Shown here piece after piece: positions 8,632 to 18,100 of a stretch of 64,000 nt of DNA. Source of the DNA: Oceanihabitans iliipiscarium. GTDB taxonomy: Bacteria > Bacteroidota > Bacteroidia > Flavobacteriales > Flavobacteriaceae. The notes beneath the pieces were generated by a model, which had not been told where the DNA came from, searched no databases, and saw nothing but the letters and a program-made list of their open reading frames with translations. A program made the position numbers and the translations under genes. Location of the stretch: NCBI RefSeq assembly GCF_042686125.1, contig NZ_JBHUOV010000001.1, positions 558,001 through 622,000 of the forward strand. Reading direction: 5' to 3'. How positions within the stretch are numbered: position 1 is the stretch's first letter; the number at the start of each line of letters is the position of its first letter.

Positions 8632-9828
8632 CTAATTTGTATCATCTAGAATAGCTGCTATTCCAGGTAATGTTTTACCTTCTAAGCTTTCAAGCATCGC
8701 ACCACCTCCAGTACTCACGTAGCTTACTTGGTCTTCAAAGCCAAACTGTTTTACAGCAGCAACAGAATCACCACCTCCAACAAGTGAAAACGCTCCGTTT
8801 TTAGTAGCATTAGCAATGGCATGTCCAAGAGCGATAGTCCCTTTCGCAAAGTTTTCCATTTCAAAAACACCTAATGGACCATTCCATAAAATGGTTTTAG
8901 ATTGTGCTATAATATTTGCAAAATCTGCTTCTGTATGCGGACCAACATCTAATCCCATCCATCCTTCAGGAATATTATTTACTGCACAGGTGTTGGTATG
9001 TGCATCATTACTAAAATCATCTGCTATTATAGCGTCAGTTGGTAAATGCACTTGTACATTTTTGGATTTAGCTTTTTCTAATATCTCTAGAGCAAGTTCC
9101 ATTTTGTCCTCTTCAACTAATGAATTTCCTATACTTCCACCTTGAGATTTAATAAAGGTAAAAGTCATTCCGCCACCAATAATTAAATGATCTATTTTAT
9201 CTAGAATATTATCTATTATCGTAATTTTTGAAGATACTTTTGCACCTCCAAGTATAGCGGTTACTGGTTTTTCTCCAGTTTCCATAACTTTTTTTATGCT
9301 TTCGATTTCTTGGGCTAATAAGTAGCCAAAACATTTATGGTCAGGAAAAAATTGCGCAACAACTGTTGTAGATGCATGAGCGCGATGGGCAGTACCAAAA
9401 GCATCATTAACATAAATATCTCCTAGTTTAGATAAAGCTTCAGCAAAATTTTTGTCGCCAGATTTTTCTTCGTCATGAAAACGTAAGTTTTCTAATAGCA
9501 AAACCTCACCTGGTTGTAGGTTTTGTGCTGCTGCTTCAGCGTCCTCGCCAACACAATTTGAAACAAACTTGGTTTCAACACCAATAATATCTTCTACTTT
9601 TTTAGCAATGTGACGTAAGGAAAATTCATCTTGAACTCCTTTAGGTCGTCCTAAATGCGACATTAAAATGCAGCTGCCTCCATCTTCAAGAATTTTAATA
9701 ATTGTTGGTTTAGCCGATTCTATTCTGGTTGAATCGGTAACTTCAAAGTTTTCATTTAATGGGACATTAAAATCCACTCTAATTAGAGCTTTTTTATTGT
9801 CGAAGTTAAAATCGTTAAGCGTTTTCAT
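8632..9828 (-). CDS. pgk: Phosphoglycerate kinase
   Basis: This 398-aa cytosolic glycolytic enzyme converts 1,3-bisphosphoglycerate and ADP to 3-phosphoglycerate and ATP. Diagnostic blocks are present: RVDFNVPLN near residue 17, SHLGRPKG near 59, the YVNDAFGTAHRAHAST segment near 138, GGAKVSSK in the middle, and the nucleotide-binding GGGDSVAA near the C-terminus. The length is normal for the family. A 75-bp gap separates it from the LysM gene downstream on the same strand. It is divergent from holB. Confidence 0.98.
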   Translation of the reverse strand: MKTLNDFNFDNKKALIRVDFNVPLNENFEVTDSTRIESAKPTIIKILEDGGSCILMSHLGRPKGVQDEFSLRHIAKKVEDIIGVETKFVSNCVGEDAEAAAQNLQPGEVLLLENLRFHDEEKSGDKNFAEALSKLGDIYVNDAFGTAHRAHASTTVVAQFFPDHKCFGYLLAQEIESIKKVMETGEKPVTAILGGAKVSSKITIIDNILDKIDHLIIGGGMTFTFIKSQGGSIGNSLVEEDKMELALEILEKAKSKNVQVHLPTDAIIADDFSNDAHTNTCAVNNIPEGWMGLDVGPHTEADFANIIAQSKTILWNGPLGVFEMENFAKGTIALGHAIANATKNGAFSLVGGGDSVAAVKQFGFEDQVSYVSTGGGAMLESLEGKTLPGIAAILDDTN

Positions 9829-9924
9829 TTAGCTAGTTTATAAAAATTGCATCATTAATTTAAATCGCTAAGGTCTTTAAAAATAATAAACTGCGCAATT
9901 TTTAATTGAGGTTACTTTTAGTGT

Positions 9925-9952
9925 TTGGTTTTAATGATAAAAACTATATTTG
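9925..9952 (+). promoter_or_regulatory. Promoter of holB with probable leaderless start
   Basis: TTG at 9925-9927 and TATATTTG at 9945-9952 are separated by 17 bases, matching the TTG/TAnnTTTG promoter of Flavobacteriaceae. The -7 box ends only 4 bases before the ATG at 9957, so transcription should begin at or next to the start codon. Confidence 0.6.
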
Positions 9953-9956
9953 TGAC

Positions 9957-11120
9957 ATGCTTTTTAGTAATATTTTAGGACAAAAACATATAAAAAACCA
10001 TTTAACTCAAAGTGTTGATAATGGTCGTATTGCACATGCACAACTATTTGTTGGTCCTGAAGGTTCTGGCACTTTACCTATGGCAATTGCTTATGCTCGA
10101 TATCTTTTATGTCAAAATACTAATGGTGAAAACACAAATGGTAATGAGGCTTGTAATATAAAGTTTAATACTTTTTCTCATCCAGATTTACACTTTGCGT
10201 TCCCAGTAACAACAAGTGATAAAGTTAAAAGTAAGCCTGTCTCTAGTTATTATTTAGAAGAATGGAGGCAATTATTAAACGAACAGCCTTATGGTAATTT
10301 ATTTGATTGGTACAAGTTGCTTGGTGTAGATAATAAGCAAGGACAAATTGGTGTAGATGAAGCTCATGAAATCGTTAAATCACTTACTTTAAAATCTTAT
10401 GAAGGTGGTTACAAGGTCATGCTAATTTGGATGGCTGAAAAAATGAATACTGCTGCTGCTAATAAGTTGCTAAAACTCATCGAAGAGCCACCAAATAAAA
10501 CTGTTTTTATTCTCATTGCTGAAGATGAAGAACAGATAATTAATACGATTAAGTCGAGATGTCAAATTTTACATTTTCCGCCTTTAGCCGAAAACGATAT
10601 AAAACAAGGATTGCTTAATCAATATAATTTAGATGAAACCGTTGCAACAAAAATCGCACATCAATCTAATGGAAATTACAATAAAGCATGTGATTTAGTT
10701 TATCAAGATAGTGAAGATTTGCAATTTGAAACTTGGTTTGTATTTTGGATTAGAAGCGCCTTTAAGGCTAAAGGAAATAAAGCCGCAATACATGATTTAA
10801 TTTCTTGGAGCGAAGACATCTCAAAAACAGGGCGTGAAACTCAAAAACAATTCCTTCATTTCTGTTTAGATTTTTTCAGACAAGCATTACTCATGAACTA
10901 TAAGGCAAACGATTTGGTTTATTTTGAACCAAAAACAGAGCAGTTTAAGCTAGAAAATTTTGCGCCTTTTATTCATGATAATAATATCATGGATATCTCA
11001 AATGAATTGCAGGACGCCATTTATCATATCGAGCGTAATGGTAATTCTAAAATTATACTTACCGATTTATCTATAAAGCTCACCAGATTGTTGCATAAAA
11101 AAAGTCAGGCAATTACCTGA
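9957..11120 (+). CDS. holB: DNA polymerase III subunit delta-prime
   Basis: This is the 387-aa clamp-loader subunit that, with gamma/tau and delta, opens the sliding clamp. An upstream TTG at 9906 would add 17 residues, but the family normally begins MLFSNILGQ and the promoter overlaps that extension, so I chose 9957. The AAA+ fold is recognisable: a degenerate Walker A GPEGSGTLPM near 34, LIWMAEKMN, the LLKLIEEPP segment near 163 and the SRC sensor motif IKSRCQILHFP near 193. The zinc module is reduced to two cysteines (LLCQN, EACNI). The stop codon lies inside the downstream terminator hairpin. Confidence 0.9.
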   Translation: MLFSNILGQKHIKNHLTQSVDNGRIAHAQLFVGPEGSGTLPMAIAYARYLLCQNTNGENTNGNEACNIKFNTFSHPDLHFAFPVTTSDKVKSKPVSSYYLEEWRQLLNEQPYGNLFDWYKLLGVDNKQGQIGVDEAHEIVKSLTLKSYEGGYKVMLIWMAEKMNTAAANKLLKLIEEPPNKTVFILIAEDEEQIINTIKSRCQILHFPPLAENDIKQGLLNQYNLDETVATKIAHQSNGNYNKACDLVYQDSEDLQFETWFVFWIRSAFKAKGNKAAIHDLISWSEDISKTGRETQKQFLHFCLDFFRQALLMNYKANDLVYFEPKTEQFKLENFAPFIHDNNIMDISNELQDAIYHIERNGNSKIILTDLSIKLTRLLHKKSQAIT

Positions 11121-11125
11121 CTTTT
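11097..11125 (+). terminator. Bidirectional terminator between holB and the Skp-like gene
   Basis: AAAAGTCAGG and CCTGACTTTT form a 10-bp stem around a 6-base loop (11110-11115). The holB stop codon TGA (11118-11120) lies in the right arm, so ribosomes finishing holB overlap the hairpin. Confidence 0.85.
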
Positions 11126-11148
11126 AGCATTTTATAGCATAAAGCATT

Positions 11149-11661
11149 TTACTTTTTATATGATGCATTTAAAGCTTCGATAATAATTTCTGTTAAATCG
11201 TTTTCTTCAGTACCATACAATACGCTAGCTGCAGCATCACTAGTTCCTAAAATATAAGTATATCCGTTTTTCTTTCCATAATCTTTTACAAAAGCTTTAA
11301 CTTTTATAATTGCAGAATCTATTTCAACTTGAAATGCTTGTTGCATTTGTTGCTGTTCAAACTGAGTTTGTTGCTGTAAGTATTGTTGTTTTTGGGTAAG
11401 TGCTTGATATTTTTCTTGCGCTTTAGTTTGAGACAGCTTTTCTGCTTCTAATTGAAAGGCTTGAGCTTCTAACTGAAAAGCCTGAGCTATACTATCGGTT
11501 TTCCTTTTAAAAACATCATCTAAAGCTTTAAATTTTTCTTCAACTTCTATTTTACCTTGATACTCATTAATAACTTTTCCGTTATCCATATAGGCGATTT
11601 TTTGTTGCTGACAAGATGTAAAAACAAAAACAGTTATAAGAGCTAATATTATTTTTTTCAT
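11149..11661 (-). CDS. OmpH/Skp-like periplasmic chaperone, lipoprotein form
   Basis: This 170-aa protein has a lipobox ending at Cys17 (FTSCQQQ). The mature part begins IAYMDNGKVINEY, as in OmpH/Skp proteins. A long Gln/Glu/Lys-rich coiled coil (about 45-115) follows and then a C-terminal helical/beta segment (YTYILGTSDAAASVLYG), the family signature. Skp proteins hold outer-membrane proteins in the periplasm in E. coli. Here the lipid anchor would tether the tentacles. The heptad AQAFQLE is tandemly duplicated (see findings). A -7 box reading TACATTTG lies on the minus strand at 11695-11702. Confidence 0.88.
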   Translation of the reverse strand: MKKIILALITVFVFTSCQQQKIAYMDNGKVINEYQGKIEVEEKFKALDDVFKRKTDSIAQAFQLEAQAFQLEAEKLSQTKAQEKYQALTQKQQYLQQQTQFEQQQMQQAFQVEIDSAIIKVKAFVKDYGKKNGYTYILGTSDAAASVLYGTEENDLTEIIIEALNASYKK

Positions 11662-11694
11662 AAATGAAAGGTTTTATATTTTTTTTAATCAGCG

Positions 11695-11702
11695 CAAATG
11701 TA
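11695..11702 (-). promoter_or_regulatory. -7 box of the Skp-like gene
   Basis: On the minus strand this is TACATTTG, 33 bases before the ATG. No strong -33 element is visible. Confidence 0.4.
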
Positions 11703-11789
11703 AAAAAAGGAATGGAATTTACACCCATAAATATTATTTATGTAAAAAACCACAATCATAGCTTAATGTTATTAAAAAACAGCCTATAT

Positions 11790-11810
11790 AAGCGCTTTTA
11801 AGCGCTTTTT
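11790..11810. terminator. Hairpin downstream of the methyltransferase gene
   Basis: The palindrome AAGCGCTT occurs twice (11790-11797 and 11800-11807) and the copies can pair with each other. T-rich sequence follows on the plus strand and A-rich sequence surrounds it. It lies 67 bp past the stop of the minus-strand methyltransferase gene, but on that strand it is not followed by a good T-run, so termination efficiency is uncertain. The rest of 11662-11876 shows nothing else recognisable. Confidence 0.4.
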
Positions 11811-11876
11811 AAAAAACAAAGGTGTGGTGTGTTGAAAAACTGTTTTAAACTTAAATAAAAAGAATGTAGCGCGGAA

Positions 11877-12728
11877 TTAGCAATTTTTTATCACATAAAT
11901 CAAAGAAGAGTACTCTCCAGAGGATTTTGCTTTTAAATTAGATTGGAAACCTATCCAAAAAGCTTTAAATGGATTCATAATTCCTTTTTTATACTTTTCT
12001 GAAAGTAGGCTTACATAATAAGCATCATATTTCATTGGAAGTGTTTTTACAACACACATTTTTTCTGAAGCAAAAAGTGATTTCATCGCCTCTTGATTAA
12101 AGTGCCAAAGATGTCTTGGCACATCAAAAGCAGCCCAAAAATTCTTGTAATATTTAGCGTCAAAACTTTTATGATTAGGCACAGCAATAATTAAAACACC
12201 ATCAGTCTTTAAAAGTTTTTTAAAAACTGATATCTGATTTTGAAGATTGGGTAAATGTTCTAGAACATGCCAAAGTGAAATCACATCAAAACTTTTATTT
12301 TTAAATCGAGCAGAATCAATAGTTTCAAAAACAGCATTATTTGTCTTTTGATTTGCTATAGCTCGAGCTTGTTCGTTAGGTTCTATTCCAAATATATTCC
12401 AATTGTAATTTTGAGCAACTTTTAAAAAATCTCCTGTTCCGCAGCCAAAATCTAAAAGATTTTTTTCACTAGTACTTAAAGCATCTATTAGTTTTAACTT
12501 TTGTTTTAATGCTACTTTCCGAACGACATGATATGCTTTTTCAAATAAATTTCTTTGTGTATCAGTGTGTGAAATATAATCTTCGGTTTTATAATACTGA
12601 GGCAATTTATCTTCGGATGGTAATGGTGATGTTTCTAAATAACCGTAAGTTTTATTAAGTTTTAAATTGAATATTTCTCCAGAAACAGAATGATCTTTAA
12701 CCGTTAAATATGTGTCGTTTTCTTTCAT
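11877..12728 (-). CDS. Class I SAM-dependent methyltransferase
   Basis: This 283-aa protein has the Methyltransf_23 layout. The SAM-binding glycine loop LLDFGCGTGD is at 91-100, the acidic ribose-binding residue is in FGIEPNEQA near 114-122, and motif IV is WHVLEHLPN. The N-terminal part (YYKTEDYISH) resembles the leader of flavobacterial methyltransferases in which the zinc-binding segment has been lost. The substrate is unknown. It lies 34 bp downstream of mnmG, and a parS palindrome occupies that gap. It is probably co-transcribed with mnmG. Confidence 0.85.
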   Translation of the reverse strand: MKENDTYLTVKDHSVSGEIFNLKLNKTYGYLETSPLPSEDKLPQYYKTEDYISHTDTQRNLFEKAYHVVRKVALKQKLKLIDALSTSEKNLLDFGCGTGDFLKVAQNYNWNIFGIEPNEQARAIANQKTNNAVFETIDSARFKNKSFDVISLWHVLEHLPNLQNQISVFKKLLKTDGVLIIAVPNHKSFDAKYYKNFWAAFDVPRHLWHFNQEAMKSLFASEKMCVVKTLPMKYDAYYVSLLSEKYKKGIMNPFKAFWIGFQSNLKAKSSGEYSSLIYVIKNC

Positions 12729-12738
12729 TTAAAACTAA

Positions 12739-12754
12739 CGTTCCACGTGGAACA
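12739..12754. other. Candidate parS site (ParB-binding palindrome) 1
   Basis: The 14-bp perfect palindrome GTTCCACGTGGAAC (12740-12753) matches the ParB-binding parS consensus (TGTTnCACGTGnAACA) except at its first base (C for T). It sits in the 34-bp gap between mnmG and the methyltransferase gene. Confidence 0.8.
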
Positions 12755-12762
12755 CTTGATTA

Positions 12763-14640
12763 TTATCTTCCCATATAAACTAACAAAACAGAAATGTCAT
12801 TAGGAGACACTCCGCTTATTCTTGAGGCTTGAGCTATAGAGGTTGGCTGTATATTTTTAAGCTTTTCACGTGCTTCTAAACTCATAGACTTAATTTGTGA
12901 ATAGTCGAAATTTTCAGGGATTTTTACATATTCTAGTCGACTAAGTTTATCTGCATTGTTTTTTTCTTTTTCAATATAACCTGAATATTTAACCTGGATT
13001 TCTGTTTGCTCAATGACTTCACTATCCAAATTATTTTCCTGTATGTAGTTCTCTACCGCTTCAAATTGTCTCACATCATCTATTGTGATATTTGGTCTAG
13101 AAAACAACTTAAACATTTTATCTTGTTGCTTAACCTTGGTTGAATTTTTAGCCTCCAAAATAGGATTAGCTTCAGTTGGAGTAACACTTGTGTTTTTAAA
13201 AAATTGGACAAACTTTTCGGCTTGTTCATGCTTTTCCTCCATACGTTTTAATCTTTTCTCACTAGCTAATCCTAGATCAAATCCTTTAGGTGTTAATCGT
13301 AAATCAGCATTATCCTGACGTAATAGTGTTCTATATTCTGCGCGAGAAGTAAACATTCTATAAGGCTCTTCTGTACCTTTAGTTATTAAATCGTCTATTA
13401 AAACACCTATATAAGCTTCATCTCTTTTTAAAGTAAAAGGCTCTTTTTCTTGTACTTTTAAACTTGCATTAATACCAGCCATCAAACCTTGCGATGCTGC
13501 TTCTTCATAACCTGTTGTTCCGTTAATCTGTCCTGCAAAATACAGCCCTTCTATTAACTTGGTTTCAAGTGTGTGTTTTAATTGAGTAGGTGGAAAATAA
13601 TCGTACTCAATGGCATATCCTGGGCGGAAAAACTTAACATTTTCAAATCCTACAACTGAACGCATGGCTTTAAATTGAACATCTTCAGGTAAAGAAGTTG
13701 AAAAACCATTCACATAGAATTCGACTGTGTTCCAGCCTTCTGGTTCTACGAATAATTGATGTCTATCTTTATCTGCAAAGCGATTTATTTTATCTTCTAT
13801 TGAAGGACAATATCTAGGACCTAAACTTTTTATTCTACCATTAAACATTGGAGAACGATCAAAACCTTCTCTCAGTAAATCGTGTACCTGCTCACTTGTA
13901 TAAGTCATATGGCAAGAACGTTGTTTGGTTAAAGGTTTAGTAAGGTCTAGGTAAGAAAATTTTTCTGGGTTTTCATCTCCTGGTTGCTCTATCATTTTTG
14001 AAAAATCTAGGGAACGACCATCTACTCTTGGTGGTGTACCTGTTTTCATCCTTCCTGAATCAAAGCCTAAATTCACCAACTGCTCCGTTATTCCAGTTGC
14101 AGCTCTTTCACCTGCTCTTCCTCCACCAAAATTTTTATCTCCTATATGAATCAATCCGTTTAAAAAAGTGCCATTAGTTAACACTACAGATTTCCCTCTT
14201 ACTTCAATTCCAAGCGAGGTTTTTACACCTACAACTTTGTCATTTTCTATCACTAAGCCAGAAACCATTTCTTGGTAAAAATCAAGATTGGGTGTTTGTT
14301 CTAGCATTAATCTCCAGTCTTCTGCAAAACGCATGCGATCACTTTGAACCCTTGGACTCCACATGGCTGGGCCTTTCGACTTGTTTAGCATTTTAAACTG
14401 AATCGCAGAGGTATCACTTACAATACCACTATAACCACCAAGCGCATCAATTTCTCGGACAATTTGGCCTTTAGCAATTCCGCCCATAGCTGGATTACAA
14501 GACATTTGAGCTATGTTTTGTAAATTCATTGTAATGAGTAGTGTTTTACTTCCCATATTTGCAGCAGCTGCAGCAGCTTCGCTTCCTGCGTGACCAGCTC
14601 CAACAACAATAACATCATATGTATCTAAAAATAAACCCAT
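12763..14640 (-). CDS. mnmG: tRNA uridine-5-carboxymethylaminomethyl modification enzyme MnmG (GidA)
   Basis: This 625-aa FAD- and NADH-dependent enzyme forms, with MnmE, the cmnm5 group on the wobble uridine of several tRNAs. The FAD-binding loop GAGHAGSEAA is at 14-23. The family signatures CNPAMGGIAKG near 48 and GTPPRVDGRS near 202 are present, as is the conserved cysteine in PRYCPSIEDK. The helical C-terminal MnmE/tRNA-binding domain ends at ISVLLVYMGR. The length is normal. A minus-strand -7 box at 14687-14694 and a parS site within its 5-prime leader suggest possible interplay of ParB with its transcription. Confidence 0.98.
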   Translation of the reverse strand: MGLFLDTYDVIVVGAGHAGSEAAAAAANMGSKTLLITMNLQNIAQMSCNPAMGGIAKGQIVREIDALGGYSGIVSDTSAIQFKMLNKSKGPAMWSPRVQSDRMRFAEDWRLMLEQTPNLDFYQEMVSGLVIENDKVVGVKTSLGIEVRGKSVVLTNGTFLNGLIHIGDKNFGGGRAGERAATGITEQLVNLGFDSGRMKTGTPPRVDGRSLDFSKMIEQPGDENPEKFSYLDLTKPLTKQRSCHMTYTSEQVHDLLREGFDRSPMFNGRIKSLGPRYCPSIEDKINRFADKDRHQLFVEPEGWNTVEFYVNGFSTSLPEDVQFKAMRSVVGFENVKFFRPGYAIEYDYFPPTQLKHTLETKLIEGLYFAGQINGTTGYEEAASQGLMAGINASLKVQEKEPFTLKRDEAYIGVLIDDLITKGTEEPYRMFTSRAEYRTLLRQDNADLRLTPKGFDLGLASEKRLKRMEEKHEQAEKFVQFFKNTSVTPTEANPILEAKNSTKVKQQDKMFKLFSRPNITIDDVRQFEAVENYIQENNLDSEVIEQTEIQVKYSGYIEKEKNNADKLSRLEYVKIPENFDYSQIKSMSLEAREKLKNIQPTSIAQASRISGVSPNDISVLLVYMGR

Positions 14641-14645
14641 TGTAG

Positions 14646-14661
14646 TGTTCCACGTGGAACA
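14646..14661. other. Candidate parS site 2 (perfect 16-bp palindrome)
   Basis: TGTTCCACGTGGAACA is a perfect 16-bp palindrome fitting the parS consensus. It begins 5 bases upstream of the mnmG start codon, between the start and its promoter, so it would be in the transcribed leader. Confidence 0.85.
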
Positions 14662-14686
14662 ATTAGTTTTTAATAAAATTAGTTTG

Positions 14687-14694
14687 CAAATATA
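14687..14694 (-). promoter_or_regulatory. -7 box of mnmG
   Basis: On the minus strand this is TATATTTG, an exact TAnnTTTG match 46 bases before the mnmG ATG. The parS palindrome lies between them. Confidence 0.5.
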
Positions 14695-14711
14695 CGTGCT
14701 TTTAATGAATT

Positions 14712-15122
14712 CTATCCTATTTGATTAAGGTAGTGATTTTCCTTTTCTCGCATGAGCTTAGCGTCATGCTCTGTTTTATCTTTGTAACCACAGTAATGTA
14801 AAACACCATGAACTATGACGCGATATAATTCTTCAAAGAATTTTACATTAAAATCTTTAGCATTGTCTTCTACTCTTTCAGTAGAGATAAAAATATCTCC
14901 TTGTATGTTTTTTCCTACAGAATAATCAAAGCTAATAATGTCAGTCAAGGTGTCATGATTAAGAAACTCAACATTTAATTTATGTAAATAATCATCGTCA
15001 CAAAACACATAATTGATTTCATCTATGGTACAGCCTTCAGAAATAATAACATCAGAAATCCATTTAGAGATTTCAGGTTCATTATTTAATTTAAAATCAT
15101 TTTCGTAATTAAAACTAATCAT
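14712..15122 (-). CDS. ybeY: Endoribonuclease YbeY (rRNA maturation factor)
   Basis: This 136-aa metallo-endoribonuclease of the UPF0054 family takes part in 16S rRNA 3-prime maturation and ribosome quality control. The metal-binding motif reads HGVLHYCGYKD. Two histidines match, but the position of the third ligand (ten residues after the first His) is Asp instead of His. I believe this is common in Bacteroidota YbeY, so it need not mean loss of activity. The gene overlaps the DUF4175 gene by 8 bp on the same strand, suggesting translational coupling. Confidence 0.93.
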   Translation of the reverse strand: MISFNYENDFKLNNEPEISKWISDVIISEGCTIDEINYVFCDDDYLHKLNVEFLNHDTLTDIISFDYSVGKNIQGDIFISTERVEDNAKDFNVKFFEELYRVIVHGVLHYCGYKDKTEHDAKLMREKENHYLNQIG

Positions 15123-18100
15123 TGCTTTGCTTAAAATACTCTTGTACTTTCTTTTTGTAAACTGGTTGCAAAGGTAGGCTTTGTCTATTTAATATTTCTG
15201 TAGTATTAAAATATTGTTTTGCAGTAGGGATTTGATTATTTGTGTTGTTATTGAATTCTTTTTTATTAGGTTCAGATTCTCTTTTTTCTTCTTGACCTTG
15301 TTGAAATGTAGCGTTATCTAGTTTTAATAATTGATGCTGCAATTGCATCATTTTCTCCATGGTTTTATTTGTAAATCCTTTATTTAACAAATCCATTTCA
15401 ACTTGTTCCATTTGTTTTACCAAATTACTTCCTACTCCGCTTTTACCTTCTTTTGCTAATCGATCTTGAAGTGCTTGTCGAATTTGTTGTTGTTGTTGAT
15501 ATATTCTGTACAGCTCTCCATTAAGCTCTTCGTTTGAGCCTTCGCCTTCACCTTGCTGACTGCCTCCTTCTCCTTCTTTACCATTTTTTCCTTCTCCTTT
15601 ATCTTTTCCATCCTTGCCTTTTTGACCCTCTTTTCCTTGATCTCCTTCTTCAGGCTTTCCTTTCTCGCCTTTTTTCACTCCTTCTTGCATTTCTTTATTA
15701 AGCTGTTCTTGACTCTTAATAATGTCTGGCAACCCTTCTTCGCCTTCACCTTGTCCAGGCTTAGGTTGGCCTTGTCCGCCTTGACCTTGACCATTCATTT
15801 CCATTTGCATATTGTCTAGCGTATCACTTAAAATATCAGCTAAATTATTTGCTGATGTAATGGCGTATTGTTGATTAGAAATGCCTTTATAGATTTGATT
15901 TTCTGAAAACTGATCTAAAGCTTTATCAATATTAAAAAACACTTCTGTAATCTCTTTATTAACGCGTTCGGAAATTTTAGGTTGACGTAAAGACAAAGCG
16001 AAAAGACTATCGTCAATATGCGAAAAATGCTCTCTTAAATTATGTTGTTTACGCAAATACGAAGCGTACTTATTATGATTCACTTCAACCTTATCAAATT
16101 GATTCATTAAAGCTTCCTCATCAAAAGAAAAGACCACTAAATTATCTAATATTTGTCTTAGCATCTCAGCATCCTCTTGGTTATCGCTTTGCTGGCCTTG
16201 CATCATGCTTTGCATCATTTTCTCGCTCATTTGTTGCATTTTTTTGGCTGCATTTTTTTGACTTTGTTGAGCGTTTTTTTGACTTTGTTTTTGTTGCTCT
16301 TGAGCTTTTTGTTGCTCTTCTAAACTTTCTTCTTTAGTCGATTCTTCAATTTGCTCCTTTTTCTGAAGTTCATTAGAAGCGTCTTTTTGCAAAACATCAA
16401 CTTCGGCTTCATCTATCTTTTCTCGAGGCATATCGATGGGCTTTTTCAATTCTTCATTGTCTTTTTCCAAGGCATCCATATCCTTTTGGAACTCTTCAAA
16501 CTTTTTATTTAGTTCATCCTGCTTTTCTTTAGTGTTTTCTTTTTCAGGTTTATTAGATAACGCTTCTTGATCTTTAGCAAGTTTTTCTAGTGCTTGTTGA
16601 AGCTTTTCTAACTTTTTTGTGACGTAATACTTCTTTGTAAGCTCAAGCAGTTGTTCTAAACTTCGCTTTTGGGTTTTATTTTGTTTCGCTAATTTTTCGA
16701 GCTTATCACTCAACTCCTCTTTGCTGATTTTTTCACGGAGTTTCTCTAACTCTTCAAGTAGTTTTTCGTCTTGTTTAAGCTGTTCTACATTTTCTTGAAG
16801 TCGTTCTTTTAAATCTTCTTTAAATGGGTCTTTCTCTTCATTTTGTTGAAATTCCTCCAAGTTTTCTTTTAATTTCTTATTGAAGTTTTTCATCATCTCC
16901 TCCTGCTGTTCTTGACGCTTCAAAAAGTTTTCTAATTTACGTTTATCATTAAAATTAAGTTCCGATTTTTCTTTTTGGGTTTTAGAGAGTTCTTGAAGCT
17001 CCTTTTCTCTTTCTTCAAATTTTTCTAATGATTTATTTAAGTCTTGAATGGTTTCATTTTGTTGCTGTAACTGCTTGTTTTCCGCTTCATCTTTAGTCAG
17101 TTTTCTATAAGAAAAAACTTCACTCTTAGTGCTTTTATACTTGTTAATGATATCATTATCAAACACTTGAAAATACAAATCATAACTAACACCTTCTGTT
17201 AAATTTAACTGGTTGGGAAATGCGCTAATAAATTCTGAAACATTTGATTTAGAAATCGGAATTTGCTCGGTTTGTTTAAGTTTTTCATCATCTGAGGGAT
17301 AATACACCAATTGCAATTGGTGTAAACCATAATCATCACTTACTTGTCCATAAAAATATAAACTCTGCTGGTCTAAGCTATCGACCTGCATTTTTAAATT
17401 AAGCTCTGGATATTCATCACGAACCACATCAATATTAAAAGCTAAATTTTCATAATCTTTTAAATTAGTGTTGCTCGTTGTTAGGTTGTACTTAAAATCA
17501 TTATACACGCGTTTAGAAGCCTCAAAAGCGCCATCTCCTTTGGTTAAAAACTCTAGTGTATCTTTTGCATATAAGTTTACTTTTTCTGTAGCTTTAGTAT
17601 TGAGCTTCCATGTAATATTTGTGCCTTGAGGGACGACTGCATTTCCAGTGCTTTTTAACACCTCATCTTGCTTTTTTGTGTAACTAGGGTAATCTAAAAC
17701 CATATCAAAATTCAGCAACATAGGTGCTTCAATAATTTTTAATGTATATGATTTTGATGTCACATTATTGGCTGAAAATTTAAAATTTATACTTTCACGT
17801 GGTTTCGATATCACATACTCAAAATCTCCAACAGCCTTTTGTTGTAAGAAATAAGATTCGTTATTGTAAGTAATTTGTACACTTTCTGGTATAACTTCTC
17901 CAGCGGTTTTAACTAAAATTTTAAAATCCTTATTTTCAACACCTTCTAATTTATCATTTATGACAAAAAATTGAAATGGTGCAGGCGGTTCATAGGCTGT
18001 TTTATAGTTCACTACACGTTCATAACTGTCACTAAACCAATCAAATTTTCCAGAAATTGAAGCTAATAATAAAACAAGTAAAGGAATTGCTGCATATTTA

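Noticed and set aside
9906..9956. Longer holB start at TTG 9906
   Set aside because: The extra 17 residues overlap the promoter, and homologues begin with MLFSNILGQ.
15553..15819. An 88-codon plus-strand frame opposite the DUF4175 gene
   Set aside because: It is the complement of the Lys/Glu/Gly-rich repeats and encodes a Phe/Leu/Ser-rich low-complexity string; no start signal or family match.
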